From: Ignavibacteriales bacterium
GTDB lineage: Bacteria; Bacteroidota; Ignavibacteria; Ignavibacteriales; Ignavibacteriaceae
Direction of reading: 5' to 3'
Assembly: GCA_016707285.1 (NCBI GenBank)
Contig: JADJIA010000005.1
Coordinates: forward strand, 434,001-498,000
Length of the DNA stretch: 64,000 nucleotides
The notes beneath the pieces are model-generated. The model was not told the DNA's origin, did no database searches, and worked only from the letters and a program-made list of their open reading frames with translations. A program made the translations under genes and the position numbers. Shown one piece after another: positions 1-7,404 of the stretch. Each line of letters opens with the position of its first letter. Position 1 is the first letter of the stretch.

Positions 1-370
1 AAACAGGGGAGTGTATAAAGTGTTTATTTAGTGATTTATATTTATCATAAAGTTTAATGGATGTTGAGGCAAGAATAGTGCTGCAATCGATGTGAATCGC
101 ACCTTCGTGTAATCCTTGAAGAATTCCGTTTTTGCCGAGTGCCACAGTTTCAAGTGCCTCTGATCCGGTGAGCATGGTAAACACACAATCAGATTGAGCT
201 GCCACATCAAATGGAGAAGTACACACAATAGCACCATCTTTGGCGAGAGATTCAGTTTTTTCAACACTTCGATTGTAAAGGTACAATGGATAACCGGCAT
301 CCAACAATCTTGTTGCCATGGGGTTGCCCATCATACCGGTTCCAATAAAACCAACTTTTAATTTTTCCAA
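1..370 (-). CDS. NAD-binding beta-hydroxyacid dehydrogenase (3-hydroxyisobutyrate dehydrogenase family), 3' truncated by window edge
   Basis: The minus strand is open from about 370 to the window edge, giving roughly 123 N-terminal residues. The product begins LEKLKVGFIGTGMMG, with the GxGxMG Rossmann dinucleotide-binding motif, then NPMATRLLDAGY and LYNRS, the usual layout of the 6-phosphogluconate/3-hydroxyisobutyrate dehydrogenase superfamily. The later IDCST segment matches the substrate-binding DCS(T) motif of this family, which reversibly oxidises beta-hydroxyacids with NAD(P). No ATG lies before the Rossmann motif, so the start is taken as TTG at 370-368, preceded by GGAAG. The C-terminal substrate and dimer domain lies outside the window, so the exact substrate cannot be told. 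Confidence 0.8.
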   Translation of the reverse strand, partial: MEKLKVGFIGTGMMGNPMATRLLDAGYPLYLYNRSVEKTESLAKDGAIVCTSPFDVAAQSDCVFTMLTGSEALETVALGKNGILQGLHEGAIHIDCSTILASTSIKLYDKYKSLNKHFIHSPV

Positions 371-387
371 TTTTCTTCCGTTTTATA

Positions 388-1509
388 TTAGTCTGTATTT
401 ATATAAAATACAAATTTACCTTTTTTATCGATAAATCCTTTACTTTCCTTGTTGCTTTTTTTGTCTGTGAATTCGGCGTAAGCTCTACCGTTTTTAAATT
501 TTTCAACTCCGGTAAAATTAAGATCGATAACAATTTTACCTTTTGTGTCGATAAATCCATAGTTGCTGTAACCCTCACAAATTATTGCCAATCCTTCAGA
601 AAATCCACTGTTCAAAGTGTAATATTTGCCTTTGTCATCCTTTGGCGAGAGTCGTCTGATTACTTTTCCGTTTGCATCAAGAATTTCAAAAACTGTTTCC
701 CAGGTGGTTTCATCAGTATATTTACCGGTTGAAAATCCTTTTTCGAAAGTTGCCAACTGTTCATATTTTGGTTGTACAACAATTTTTCCGGTTTTATCAA
801 TCGCTCCCTTTTTGCCTTCATTGTTTGTGAAAGTGGCGATACCATCGTGAAACGAACCGGGTTCAGTGCGATAATAAAAATTATCAAGTGTTTTGCCTGT
901 TTTGTCTATAAATGTCCAACCCTTTTTTGCATAGACCGCTGCCATCCCGTCACTGAAATCTCTGACATCATCAAAAATGTTGGGGATTGCAACATTACCT
1001 TTGGTGTCAAGGTAACCATAAGTTGATTTTTCCCGATAATAACTTAAACTCTCACTGAATCTTGTTTGTAAACTGTAATCATTGATAGTTGAATCATTAA
1101 CTATTTGACCTGTTTTTGAAACTATTTTACAGTGCGCTCTTGTATTTGCATTCGCTGCATCCGCAGGTTTATATACAACTGCAACACCATCTGAAAATGA
1201 AGTCAACCTGTAAAATCTGCAAGGTACCACTGTTTTACCTGTTTTGTCGATGGCTCCAAATTCGCCACCCTTAACCATTTGGATAACAGCAACGCCGTCA
1301 TTAAAATATGGTTCATAAAAAGTATTTTCAAATTGAGGTTCAATAACAAGTTTTCCCGTTGTGTCGATAAATCCCCAGTATTCACCCATACGAACTGACA
1401 TCAGTCCTTCGTTAAATTCGCCAAATTTTTTAGTGTTGATTGTAGGTTGAGAAAAAACGGAGAGATTTATGATAGTAATAAGTGTGAGAGAGAAGAGAAA
1501 AGTTTTCAT
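388..1509 (-). CDS. secreted WG-repeat protein
   Basis: This 373-residue protein has an N-terminal Sec signal peptide (MKTFLFSLTLITIINLSVFS) followed almost entirely by about eight or nine WG-type repeats. Each repeat has the form G-x-I-D-x-x-G-K-x-V-I-x-P-x-F, for example WGFIDTTGKLVIEPQF, GAIDKTGKTVVP and YGFIDTKGKIVID. WG (KWG) repeats form beta-rich scaffolds common in Bacteroidota envelope proteins, but their molecular function is mostly unknown. No catalytic domain is visible. The gene lies just upstream of the truncated dehydrogenase on the same strand. Probable location is the periplasm or outer surface; no lipobox or T9SS sorting domain is seen. Confidence 0.85.
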   Translation of the reverse strand: MKTFLFSLTLITIINLSVFSQPTINTKKFGEFNEGLMSVRMGEYWGFIDTTGKLVIEPQFENTFYEPYFNDGVAVIQMVKGGEFGAIDKTGKTVVPCRFYRLTSFSDGVAVVYKPADAANANTRAHCKIVSKTGQIVNDSTINDYSLQTRFSESLSYYREKSTYGYLDTKGNVAIPNIFDDVRDFSDGMAAVYAKKGWTFIDKTGKTLDNFYYRTEPGSFHDGIATFTNNEGKKGAIDKTGKIVVQPKYEQLATFEKGFSTGKYTDETTWETVFEILDANGKVIRRLSPKDDKGKYYTLNSGFSEGLAIICEGYSNYGFIDTKGKIVIDLNFTGVEKFKNGRAYAEFTDKKSNKESKGFIDKKGKFVFYINTD

Positions 1510-1670
1510 CTGAATTCATAAATTATTGTTAAATATGAATACAAATTACTCTGTAATGTTAAAATTATCTAATAATAACATATTCAATTTATACCGATAA
1601 AACATTATTTTCAGCGCGGGAGGGGAGAAAACAAACTCCAAGTCTCTGCCTCCCGTTGAAATTTAACTTC

Positions 1671-1862
1671 CTATTTTTTAGGAGTTTTACAAGTATTTAC
1701 ACCGATCAGGTTATAAGCAGGGCAGACACCCATAAAACCTGTAACTATCGGCACGATGCCAACAACTCCCCACCAGGTTTTGAAGTATATTCCCAACCCT
1801 ATTATAACTGCACCAATAATGTACCTGACAATCTGATCGGGTGATCCAACATTCTTCTTCAT
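1671..1862 (-). CDS. small DUF2892 (YgaP-like) membrane protein
   Basis: This 63-residue protein has two hydrophobic segments (about residues 13-28 and 31-48) around a central WWG, then MGVCPAYNLIGVNTC near the C-terminus. The G-x-C-P-x-Y-x-x-x-G-x-x-T-C pattern is typical of the DUF2892 inner-membrane domain, which also occurs fused to rhodanese in YgaP. The start is ATG at 1862 in MKKNVGSPDQIVRY. Family members are often near sulfur or redox genes, but nothing here gives a pathway. A Bacteroidota-like promoter candidate lies 78 bases upstream. Confidence 0.8.
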   Translation of the reverse strand: MKKNVGSPDQIVRYIIGAVIIGLGIYFKTWWGVVGIVPIVTGFMGVCPAYNLIGVNTCKTPKK

Positions 1863-1939
1863 TTTGATTCTCCATTAAGTCTTAAAATATTCTAATCGAT
1901 TAGATATCATTAAAACAAAAAAGATTCATATAAGATTCA

Positions 1940-1973
1940 CAAAAATATCGGTAAATAACTGTATATTTTCAAT
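1940..1973 (-). promoter_or_regulatory. Bacteroidota-type promoter candidate for the DUF2892 gene
   Basis: Read on the minus strand, 1947-1940 is TATTTTTG, a full match to the Bacteroidota -7 element TAnnTTTG. An upstream ATTG lies near 1973-1970, at about 22 bases spacing, as a weak -33 element. The position suits transcription of the 1862-1671 gene. Confidence 0.4.
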
Positions 1974-2049
1974 TATAATAAACCAAATTCAATTAGTTGT
2001 TGTCAAACTGTTAATTTCGCACATGATATTGATATAAAACGAGCATGAC

Positions 2050-3924
2050 ATGAGATACATTATACTATTTTGCCTTTTTCCCGTTGCGCTTTTTGCGCAA
2101 AACCCACTTCCGGTTTACAACTCTTCCATGTTTACCACTTCAGGTAATTGTGCAACCTGTCATACAGGTTCCGGAACTGTTCTTACACAAAATGGTGTGG
2201 ACATTTCACCGGTTACTCACTGGAGAAGCACTATGATGGCAAACGCATCCAAAGACCCGCTGTGGCAAGCTGTAGTTTCTGAAGAAACTCACCGGTTTCC
2301 GGGTATGAAGGATGAAATCGAATCAATCTGTACTAAATGTCATGCGCCGATGGGGAACACTCAGGCAAAAAAAGATGGATTGACCACTTATACGCTCGCT
2401 CAAATGAGATCTGATCCCCTCGGTAAAGATGGAGTGAGCTGCACAACTTGTCATCAAATAGATCCACAGAATCTTGGCTCACAATCATCCTACAATGGTG
2501 GATATAAAATTGATACAACACGGATAATTTATGGTCCCTATCAAAACCCATTTGCACAACCTATGGTCAATTTTGTGAACTTTAACACTCAATATTCACC
2601 CCATGTAAATAATTCCGAATTGTGCGCAACCTGTCATACTCTATACACACCATATTTTGATGATAATAATCAAATGGCAGGATATTTTTCCGAACAAACT
2701 CCTTATATCGAGTGGAAAAACAGCAATTTTGAAGCTGATGGAACGGAGTGTCAAACTTGTCATATGCCTTCAATTCAGGATTCAATGGACATTTCAACAA
2801 TTCCTGCATTCCACACCGCAAAACATTCACCATATTACAAACATGAGTTTGCAGGTGGGAATAAGATGATGCTCACTATGTTAAAAAATAATATCGATTC
2901 GTTGGGTGTAACCGCCTCTGCTGAGTTGTTTGATAGCACCATAGGCAGAATTGATGCAAATTTTTACAATAAAACTGCACTCCTGGATATTGATGTTATT
3001 CCGGGTAGTGATTCAATTGATATCAAGGTTCTAACAACTAACCTGACAGGACATAAACTCCCCACAGGAATACCGTTCAGACGAATGTGGATCCACCTCA
3101 AAGTGATGAATTCAAACAGTGAAATAATTTTTGAATCAGGGAAGTGGGGAAGTGATGGCGAAGTAATTGGTCATGATACACCATTTGAACCGCATTATGA
3201 TATCATCAGAGCTCAGGATCAGATTCAGATATATGAAGGAGTTTTTATTGATGTGAATGGTCAGGTTACACAAACCTTGTTAAGAGCAGCTGAGTATGTA
3301 AAAGACAACAGACTTCCTCCCGCAGGATTCACAACTTCACACATCTCGTATGACAGTGTAAAAATCACCGGGATTAACGGGGATGAAAATTTTAACAAAC
3401 TTGCAAATGTTGAGGGAACAGGATCAGATATTGTTACATACAGAATTGATCCCCTCACGAATGGTGAACTTACTATCACGGCTGAACTTTGTTATCAGAC
3501 AATGAAGCCCGCTGCGATTCAGAATCTGGCATCTGTGGGTTCTCCTGAATCAATTAAGTTCCTTGACATGTGGCAAGACGAAGATCATTCACCTTCAATA
3601 ATCACATCAAAATCGGAAACTTTTGTTGTGACCTCAACAGAAGGTGAAAACGAACAAGCCGTAAAAGATGAATTCATATACATCTACCCAAATCCATCCA
3701 AAGGTGATATGACCTTTTCATTTCAACTTAAAACATCTCAAAATGTTGAAATTTCAATTTTTAATCCCCTCGGTGAAAAAGTTATGGATATTCTGTCAGG
3801 ACTGGTTGATCCCGGAAAACAGACGCTCAATATCAATACAAAATCATTGTCAACAGGAGTCTATTTTCTTGTAATGAAGACTCAATCAGGCGTCAGAAGT
3901 GTGAAAGTTGTCATTGTGAGATAA
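2050..3924 (+). CDS. extracellular pentaheme c-type cytochrome with T9SS type A sorting domain
   Basis: The 624-residue product starts with a signal peptide (MRYIILFCLFPVALFAQ). It has five CXXCH heme c motifs: CATCH at about residue 34, CTKCH at 94, CTTCH at 131, CATCH at 192 and CQTCH at 234. A middle region of about 290 residues has no heme motif and appears beta-rich. The last 80 or so residues form a T9SS type A sorting domain (IYPNPSKGDMTF, then a GVYFLVMKT strand and a basic C-terminal end). In this domain family, cargo crosses the outer membrane and is released or anchored at the surface. The protein is therefore predicted to be an outer-surface electron carrier or a heme enzyme; no close functional family was recognised. 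The start is ATG at 2050, directly before the signal peptide. The next gene is also a T9SS cargo. Confidence 0.85.
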   Translation: MRYIILFCLFPVALFAQNPLPVYNSSMFTTSGNCATCHTGSGTVLTQNGVDISPVTHWRSTMMANASKDPLWQAVVSEETHRFPGMKDEIESICTKCHAPMGNTQAKKDGLTTYTLAQMRSDPLGKDGVSCTTCHQIDPQNLGSQSSYNGGYKIDTTRIIYGPYQNPFAQPMVNFVNFNTQYSPHVNNSELCATCHTLYTPYFDDNNQMAGYFSEQTPYIEWKNSNFEADGTECQTCHMPSIQDSMDISTIPAFHTAKHSPYYKHEFAGGNKMMLTMLKNNIDSLGVTASAELFDSTIGRIDANFYNKTALLDIDVIPGSDSIDIKVLTTNLTGHKLPTGIPFRRMWIHLKVMNSNSEIIFESGKWGSDGEVIGHDTPFEPHYDIIRAQDQIQIYEGVFIDVNGQVTQTLLRAAEYVKDNRLPPAGFTTSHISYDSVKITGINGDENFNKLANVEGTGSDIVTYRIDPLTNGELTITAELCYQTMKPAAIQNLASVGSPESIKFLDMWQDEDHSPSIITSKSETFVVTSTEGENEQAVKDEFIYIYPNPSKGDMTFSFQLKTSQNVEISIFNPLGEKVMDILSGLVDPGKQTLNINTKSLSTGVYFLVMKTQSGVRSVKVVIVR

Positions 3925-3927
3925 TAT

Positions 3928-3959
3928 TTTGATTTTTTGAGAAATTATTCTTAAGTTTA
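3928..3959 (+). promoter_or_regulatory. Bacteroidota-type promoter candidate
   Basis: TTTG at 3928-3931 is followed, 20 bases later, by TAAGTTTA at 3952-3959, a 7/8 relative of TAnnTTTG. It lies 26 bases before the start of the downstream T9SS cargo gene. Confidence 0.4.
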
Positions 3960-3985
3960 GCGAAATTAATTTTGGAGTTGGGAAA

Positions 3986-5188
3986 ATGAATGCGAAAAAT
4001 ATTTCTACCACAATTATTTGTTTATTTCGATTGTCAGGGATTGACCGATGGGAGGGAATAACTACATCATTGGGAAATGGCGGATATGTTTCATATTATT
4101 TTAGTAGCAAGACATATACTGATTCTACGCTAAATGATGGAATAATGTTCTATTACGGTGGTAGTGAATGGCGGGGGTTTGACCCTGTATCCAACAAAAT
4201 GTATTTACTCAACAATGGAGTTAAATCATTGGATATCGATTTTAATGTCGCTCCGGGTTCAACCTTCCCGGGTGGCTTCGGGAAGGGAGCCACAGTCTCT
4301 GTTTCAGGAACCAACGACAAAAGAACTTTCCAGGGTACTTACGGTTTTTGGCCTTCAACAGATTATTCTGTGACTTATCAAAGAGACATAGGCCCAACAT
4401 TTTCCCGCTCATATATGGTAATGAGTGGAAATTGGAGCGAATTTAGAACTTCAATGATATCCCAGTTACGAACAAAGTTAAACGGCGAGATACTTTACAC
4501 TCCCCACGGACACAATCCCGGTGTCTCATTCACTCCAATCATATCTCCATCCAACACTTTTTCAGTTCTGTTTAATGTGAATGCTTCTCACTCGCTGAAT
4601 GGTACAATCTCCCCGTATGTCCCAAGTTTCAACTATCTTGATACTTTAATTATGGAGTATTATTACAGTAACGGAGTTGATTCTACAGACATCTACACTT
4701 TCAAAAAGAAAGCATTTGCTCTAAACCAATTCACCTGTGAGTTTGATTCATCTCTCTTGCGAAATGGCTACCACCTGAAATACCGAATGATGGTGCGTGA
4801 CAAGAGTATCGTCCCGAAATTTGCTTATAGTCCCAGTGATCAGAGTTTTTATACATTACATATTGAAGTTCCTGTGGGAGTTGAAAACGAAATACTCCCT
4901 GACAACTTTTTCCAAATTGCCGCATACCCAAATCCATTTAACAATTCAACAACTCTACAAATCGATCATTTCGAAAGTGGGGAAGTTACGGTAAACATCT
5001 ATTCACTGACCGGTGAAAAAGCCATGGAACCTGTATTAATCCACAAAGAAGTCGGGACTTTAATTCTGCCAATAGAGTTTAAAAGTCAACCTTCGGGAAT
5101 CTATTTAGCAGATATAAACTTTGTTTCCTCTTCAGGGAAAAATGCACAGGAAACATCAAAAACTGGTGTATTTAAAATAGGGGAATAA
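3986..5188 (+). CDS. T9SS type A sorting-domain protein of unknown function, N-terminus doubtful
   Basis: The 400-residue product ends in a clear T9SS type A sorting domain (AAYPNPFNNSTTLQI about residue 312 onward, then VNIYSLTGEK and PSGIYLADI). The remaining 300 residues are rich in Gly, Ser, Tyr and Thr and look beta-stranded, with no known catalytic motif. T9SS cargo needs a Sec signal peptide, yet the N-terminus in this frame (MNAKNISTTIICLFRLSG) is a poor one and runs straight into charged sequence. In another frame an ATG at 3990 gives MRKIFLPQLFVYF, which looks more like a signal start but stops after 23 codons. The 5' end may have a deletion or frameshift. GGAG lies at 3974-3977. 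Confidence 0.7.
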   Translation: MNAKNISTTIICLFRLSGIDRWEGITTSLGNGGYVSYYFSSKTYTDSTLNDGIMFYYGGSEWRGFDPVSNKMYLLNNGVKSLDIDFNVAPGSTFPGGFGKGATVSVSGTNDKRTFQGTYGFWPSTDYSVTYQRDIGPTFSRSYMVMSGNWSEFRTSMISQLRTKLNGEILYTPHGHNPGVSFTPIISPSNTFSVLFNVNASHSLNGTISPYVPSFNYLDTLIMEYYYSNGVDSTDIYTFKKKAFALNQFTCEFDSSLLRNGYHLKYRMMVRDKSIVPKFAYSPSDQSFYTLHIEVPVGVENEILPDNFFQIAAYPNPFNNSTTLQIDHFESGEVTVNIYSLTGEKAMEPVLIHKEVGTLILPIEFKSQPSGIYLADINFVSSSGKNAQETSKTGVFKIGE

Positions 5189-5225
5189 AAAGGGAGTTAA
5201 AAGAGAGTAAACCGGGCAGGAAGAG

Positions 5226-5299
5226 TGGACCCTCCAGGACTTGAACCTGGGACCTACTGATTATGAGTCAGTTGCTCTAACCAACTGAGCTAAGGGTCC
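5226..5299 (-). tRNA. tRNA-Ile2 (anticodon CAT, read AUA after lysidine modification)
   Basis: Read on the minus strand, a complete cloverleaf is formed. The acceptor stem is GGACCCT/AGGGTCC, the D arm is AGCTCAGTTGGTTAGAGC, and the anticodon loop CTCATAA carries CAT. The T arm contains GGTTCAAGTCC. The anticodon-arm context ACTCATAATC and the CTTAGCTCAG start resemble bacterial tRNA-Ile2 more than elongator or initiator tRNA-Met, so an isoleucine identity that needs TilS lysidine modification is favoured. No 3' CCA is encoded. Elongator Met is the alternative. Confidence 0.9.
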
Positions 5300-5322
5300 T
5301 GAAAAAATCATTATTGAGAACA

Positions 5323-5353
5323 GAAATATAGCTATTTTTGTAATTGTTGCAAA
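5323..5353 (-). promoter_or_regulatory. promoter candidate for tRNA-Ile2
   Basis: On the minus strand, TTTG (5353-5350) is separated by 19 bases from TATATTTC (5330-5323), a 7/8 match to the -7 element TAnnTTTG. The tRNA 5' end is 24 bases downstream. Confidence 0.5.
5333..5340 (+). promoter_or_regulatory. -7 promoter element for the lipoprotein gene
   Basis: TATTTTTG is an exact TAnnTTTG match, 40 bases before the TTG start at 5381. The -33 region is weak (ATTG at 5313-5316). The element lies inside the spacer of the opposite-strand tRNA-Ile2 promoter, so the two promoters overlap. Confidence 0.45.
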
Positions 5354-5380
5354 AAGAATTTTCGAAAATGGAGTTTTTGT

Positions 5381-5872
5381 TTGAAATTATTTTTTTCATT
5401 GGTTATCCCGGCTATTCTTGTGATAATAATTTTTTCGGGCTGTAAAAGCAGTACTGAAAAACCTGCGGTTGAGGTTGATTCAACCTCTGCCGCCCAAAAT
5501 GCTGATACTCTACTTTTGAATGAGTTCAAGAATTTGTTTTACAAACAGGTTCAAGGCCTGAAAGCAAAAAATGCAGGCGACTATCTAAGCACATTAAAGA
5601 TTAACAGCTTCGATTCCATTCAGGCAGCAAAACAGTTTGAAACTATTACTCAGATGTACGATCTTGACTACACAATAGTGAAATTTGCACTGTTAAGGAA
5701 CGATAACAGGACTGCTGAAGTTGAGGTGGAGATGAAAGTTGAGAAAATTAATGGACCTCCATTTGAGGATCATCTATCTGTCACGAGGCATATTCTCGAA
5801 AATTCAGAAGGGAAATGGCTAATTCTTGAGTCGCGAGAGATAAATTATACAGTTTTAAGGCCAAAACAGTAA
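5381..5872 (+). CDS. hypothetical lipoprotein
   Basis: The 163-residue product has a lipoprotein signal ending in the lipobox FSGC, with the cysteine at about residue 21, followed by KSSTEKP. The mature part is about 140 residues of mixed alpha/beta character, with a pattern (YDLDYTIVKFALLRNDNRTAEVEVEM ending near residue 125) resembling small NTF2/SnoaL-like or DUF4440-like folds, but no family is claimed. The start is TTG at 5381, with GGAG at 5370-5373 seven bases upstream; no in-frame ATG precedes the signal peptide. Confidence 0.7.
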   Translation: MKLFFSLVIPAILVIIIFSGCKSSTEKPAVEVDSTSAAQNADTLLLNEFKNLFYKQVQGLKAKNAGDYLSTLKINSFDSIQAAKQFETITQMYDLDYTIVKFALLRNDNRTAEVEVEMKVEKINGPPFEDHLSVTRHILENSEGKWLILESREINYTVLRPKQ

Positions 5873-5888
5873 AATAAAAAAAGAACTG

Positions 5889-5920
5889 TTTGGTTATTTT
5901 TTTAGAAAAACCTATATTTG
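5889..5920 (+). promoter_or_regulatory. promoter for the tRNA-Leu/tRNA-Val/infC unit
   Basis: TTTG at 5889-5892 and TATATTTG at 5913-5920 are separated by 20 bases. This is an essentially perfect copy of the Bacteroidota housekeeping promoter (-33 TTTG, -7 TAnnTTTG). The tRNA-Leu gene starts 19 bases after the -7 element. Confidence 0.7.
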
Positions 5921-5938
5921 TAATCTATATTTTTGTGT

Positions 5939-6026
5939 GCCGGGATGGCGGAATAGGTAGACGCACAGGACTTAAAATCCTGTGGGAGATTCTCCCGTGC
6001 CGGTTCGACCCCGGCTCTCGGTACCA
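5939..6026 (+). tRNA. tRNA-Leu (anticodon TAA)
   Basis: The class II cloverleaf has a long variable arm (TGGGAGATTCTCCCGT). The anticodon loop CTTAAAA carries TAA, the T arm is CCGGTTCGACCCCGG, and the acceptor stem GCCGGGA pairs with TCTCGGT through two G-T pairs. The discriminator A is at 6023 and CCA is encoded at 6024-6026. It is the first gene of a unit that continues into tRNA-Val and infC. Confidence 0.95.
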
Positions 6027-6050
6027 ATTATTTAGAACAGAACATGACGG

Positions 6051-6124
6051 GGGCTCTTAGCTCAGTTGGCTAGAGCGTCTGTTTGACGTACAGAAGGTCA
6101 CAGGTTCGACTCCTGTAGAGCCCA
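6051..6124 (+). tRNA. tRNA-Val (anticodon GAC)
   Basis: The cloverleaf has the acceptor stem GGGCTCT/AGAGCCC and the D arm AGCTCAGTTGGCTAGAGC. The anticodon loop TTGACGT has GAC at 6085-6087, and the T arm contains AGGTTCGACTCCT. No CCA is encoded after the discriminator A at 6124. It lies 24 bases after tRNA-Leu and 45 bases before infC. Confidence 0.95.
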
Positions 6125-6169
6125 CACTTTACCGGAAAATCCGGTTAGTTTACGAATATTTTACAACTA

Positions 6170-6751
6170 TTGAAAGGTATCATATTTAATTTGATACAAG
6201 ACAACAATACAAATTCCAAAGAACCAAAAGAAACCGTAAGGATCAATGAAGAGATACGGGTTGCTCAGGTTCGGGTAATAGATGCAGATGGTACAGCATT
6301 AGGGGTTCTTGAGACCAAAGCGGCGATAGCTCTTGCAAGAAGCAGAGAACTTGACCTGGTAGAAATAGCTCCAAAGGCAGAGCCACCTGTTTGTAAAATA
6401 ATCAATTTCGGAAAGTTTAAGTACGAAAAGCAAAAGCGGGAAAAAGTTCAAAGAAAAAATCAAGTGGTACAGATACTAAAAGAGATAAGGTTCCATCCGA
6501 ATACCGACTCTCACGATTTCGAATTCAAAACAAAACATGCGATTAACTTCCTTGAAGAAGGAAACAAAGTTAAGGCGTCAGTAATGTTTAAAGGTCGCGA
6601 AATGGCTTACACACAGCTTGGCGAGACCCTTCTACAAAAATTTGTTGAGAAGATATCAGAAATCGCTAAAGTAGAATCTCCAATTAAACTGGAGGGACGA
6701 AATATGAATGTTATCGTTGTACCTGTTAAAACAAAACTCAAAAAGAAATAA
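6170..6751 (+). CDS. infC: translation initiation factor IF-3
   Basis: IF-3 binds the 30S subunit, prevents premature 50S joining and checks start-codon pairing. The product has the N-terminal domain signature INEEIRVAQVRVIDADG, the linker around FGKFKYEKQKREK, and a C-terminal domain with EIRFHPNTDSHDFEFK and KASVMFKGREM. The order infC-rpmI-rplT-pheS-pheT is the classic bacterial arrangement, without thrS. No in-frame ATG exists before the conserved domain. TTG at 6170 is the first candidate, but AAAGG at 6173-6177 lies inside that reading, so an internal non-AUG codon (for example ATA at 6182 or TTG at 6191) is also possible. Non-AUG starts are known to allow IF-3 autoregulation in enterobacteria. 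Confidence 0.95.
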   Translation: MKGIIFNLIQDNNTNSKEPKETVRINEEIRVAQVRVIDADGTALGVLETKAAIALARSRELDLVEIAPKAEPPVCKIINFGKFKYEKQKREKVQRKNQVVQILKEIRFHPNTDSHDFEFKTKHAINFLEEGNKVKASVMFKGREMAYTQLGETLLQKFVEKISEIAKVESPIKLEGRNMNVIVVPVKTKLKKK

Positions 6752-6765
6752 ATTCGGGACACAAC

Positions 6766-6957
6766 ATGCCAAAAATGAAATCCAACCGCGGAGCGCGGAA
6801 GACCTTCAAAGAAACTGCCTCAGGTGGTTTTAAGCGTAAGAAAGCTTATAGAAGCCATATTCTTACTTCCAAAACAACAAAGAGAAAAAGACATCTAAGA
6901 CAGGGTACCATGGTAACTGACTCGGATGCTCCAAAAATCAAAAGAATGTTGCAATAG
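6766..6957 (+). CDS. rpmI: 50S ribosomal protein L35
   Basis: This 63-residue, very basic protein begins MPKMKSNRGARKTFK and contains KRKKAYRSHILTSKTTKRKR, both diagnostic of bL35. Its length is typical. It sits 14 bases after infC and 15 before rplT, in the conserved infC-rpmI-rplT operon. The ATG at 6766 is unambiguous. Confidence 0.97.
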   Translation: MPKMKSNRGARKTFKETASGGFKRKKAYRSHILTSKTTKRKRHLRQGTMVTDSDAPKIKRMLQ

Positions 6958-6972
6958 GAAGGATGAAAGAAT

Positions 6973-7320
6973 ATGCCAAGGTCACAAAATAATGTAGCGT
7001 CACATCATAGAAGAAAAAAGATCCTCAAACTTGCAAAAGGATATTGGGGTTCCAGGAAAAATGTATATACAATTGCGAAAAACCATGTTGAAAAAGGTTT
7101 AACACACGCTTATGTAGGTAGAAAGCTTAAGAAAAGAGAATACAGAAGACTCTGGATTGCGCGTATTAATGCTGCTGCCAGAATCCATGGATTGAATTAT
7201 TCTACTTTCATTTCCGGATTGAGCAAAAAAGGTGTTTCAATTAATCGCAAAGTATTGGCAAATTTAGCAGCCGAGAATCCTCAGGTATTTGCTGAACTGG
7301 CGAACCTGGTAAAAAACTAA
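6973..7320 (+). CDS. rplT: 50S ribosomal protein L20
   Basis: The 115-residue protein has the bL20 start (MPRSQNNVASHHRRKKILKL), then GYWGSRKNVY and the RKLKKREYRRLWIARINAA core. bL20 binds 23S rRNA early in assembly and in other bacteria represses its own operon. A strong terminator follows 20 bases after the stop codon. Confidence 0.97.
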   Translation: MPRSQNNVASHHRRKKILKLAKGYWGSRKNVYTIAKNHVEKGLTHAYVGRKLKKREYRRLWIARINAAARIHGLNYSTFISGLSKKGVSINRKVLANLAAENPQVFAELANLVKN

Positions 7321-7339
7321 ATTAAACCAAGTGTTTTAC

Positions 7340-7380
7340 ACCCTCTTTCTCGGAAATCTTCCGATTAAGAGGGTTTTTTT
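7340..7380 (+). terminator. intrinsic terminator after rplT
   Basis: ACCCTCTT (7340-7347) pairs with AAGAGGGT (7367-7374). An inner stem TCGG/CCGA (7350-7353 with 7361-7364) is topped by AAATCTT, and a run of seven T follows. The hairpin separates the ribosomal genes from pheS, so pheST probably has its own promoter or relies on read-through. An attenuator role for pheST is possible, but no leader peptide with Phe codons is seen. Confidence 0.85.
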
Positions 7381-7404
7381 ATTTAAATATTAACGAATAA
7401 TATC

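Noticed and set aside
28..300. 90-codon minus-strand open frame at the window start
   Set aside because: It lies in a different frame from the dehydrogenase with its clear Rossmann motif, and its product has no recognisable features.
1617..1655. CGGGAGG/CCTCCCG inverted repeat as a terminator of the DUF2892 gene
   Set aside because: The stem is 7 bp with a 25-base loop and there is no T run on the transcribed side; it is too weak to call.
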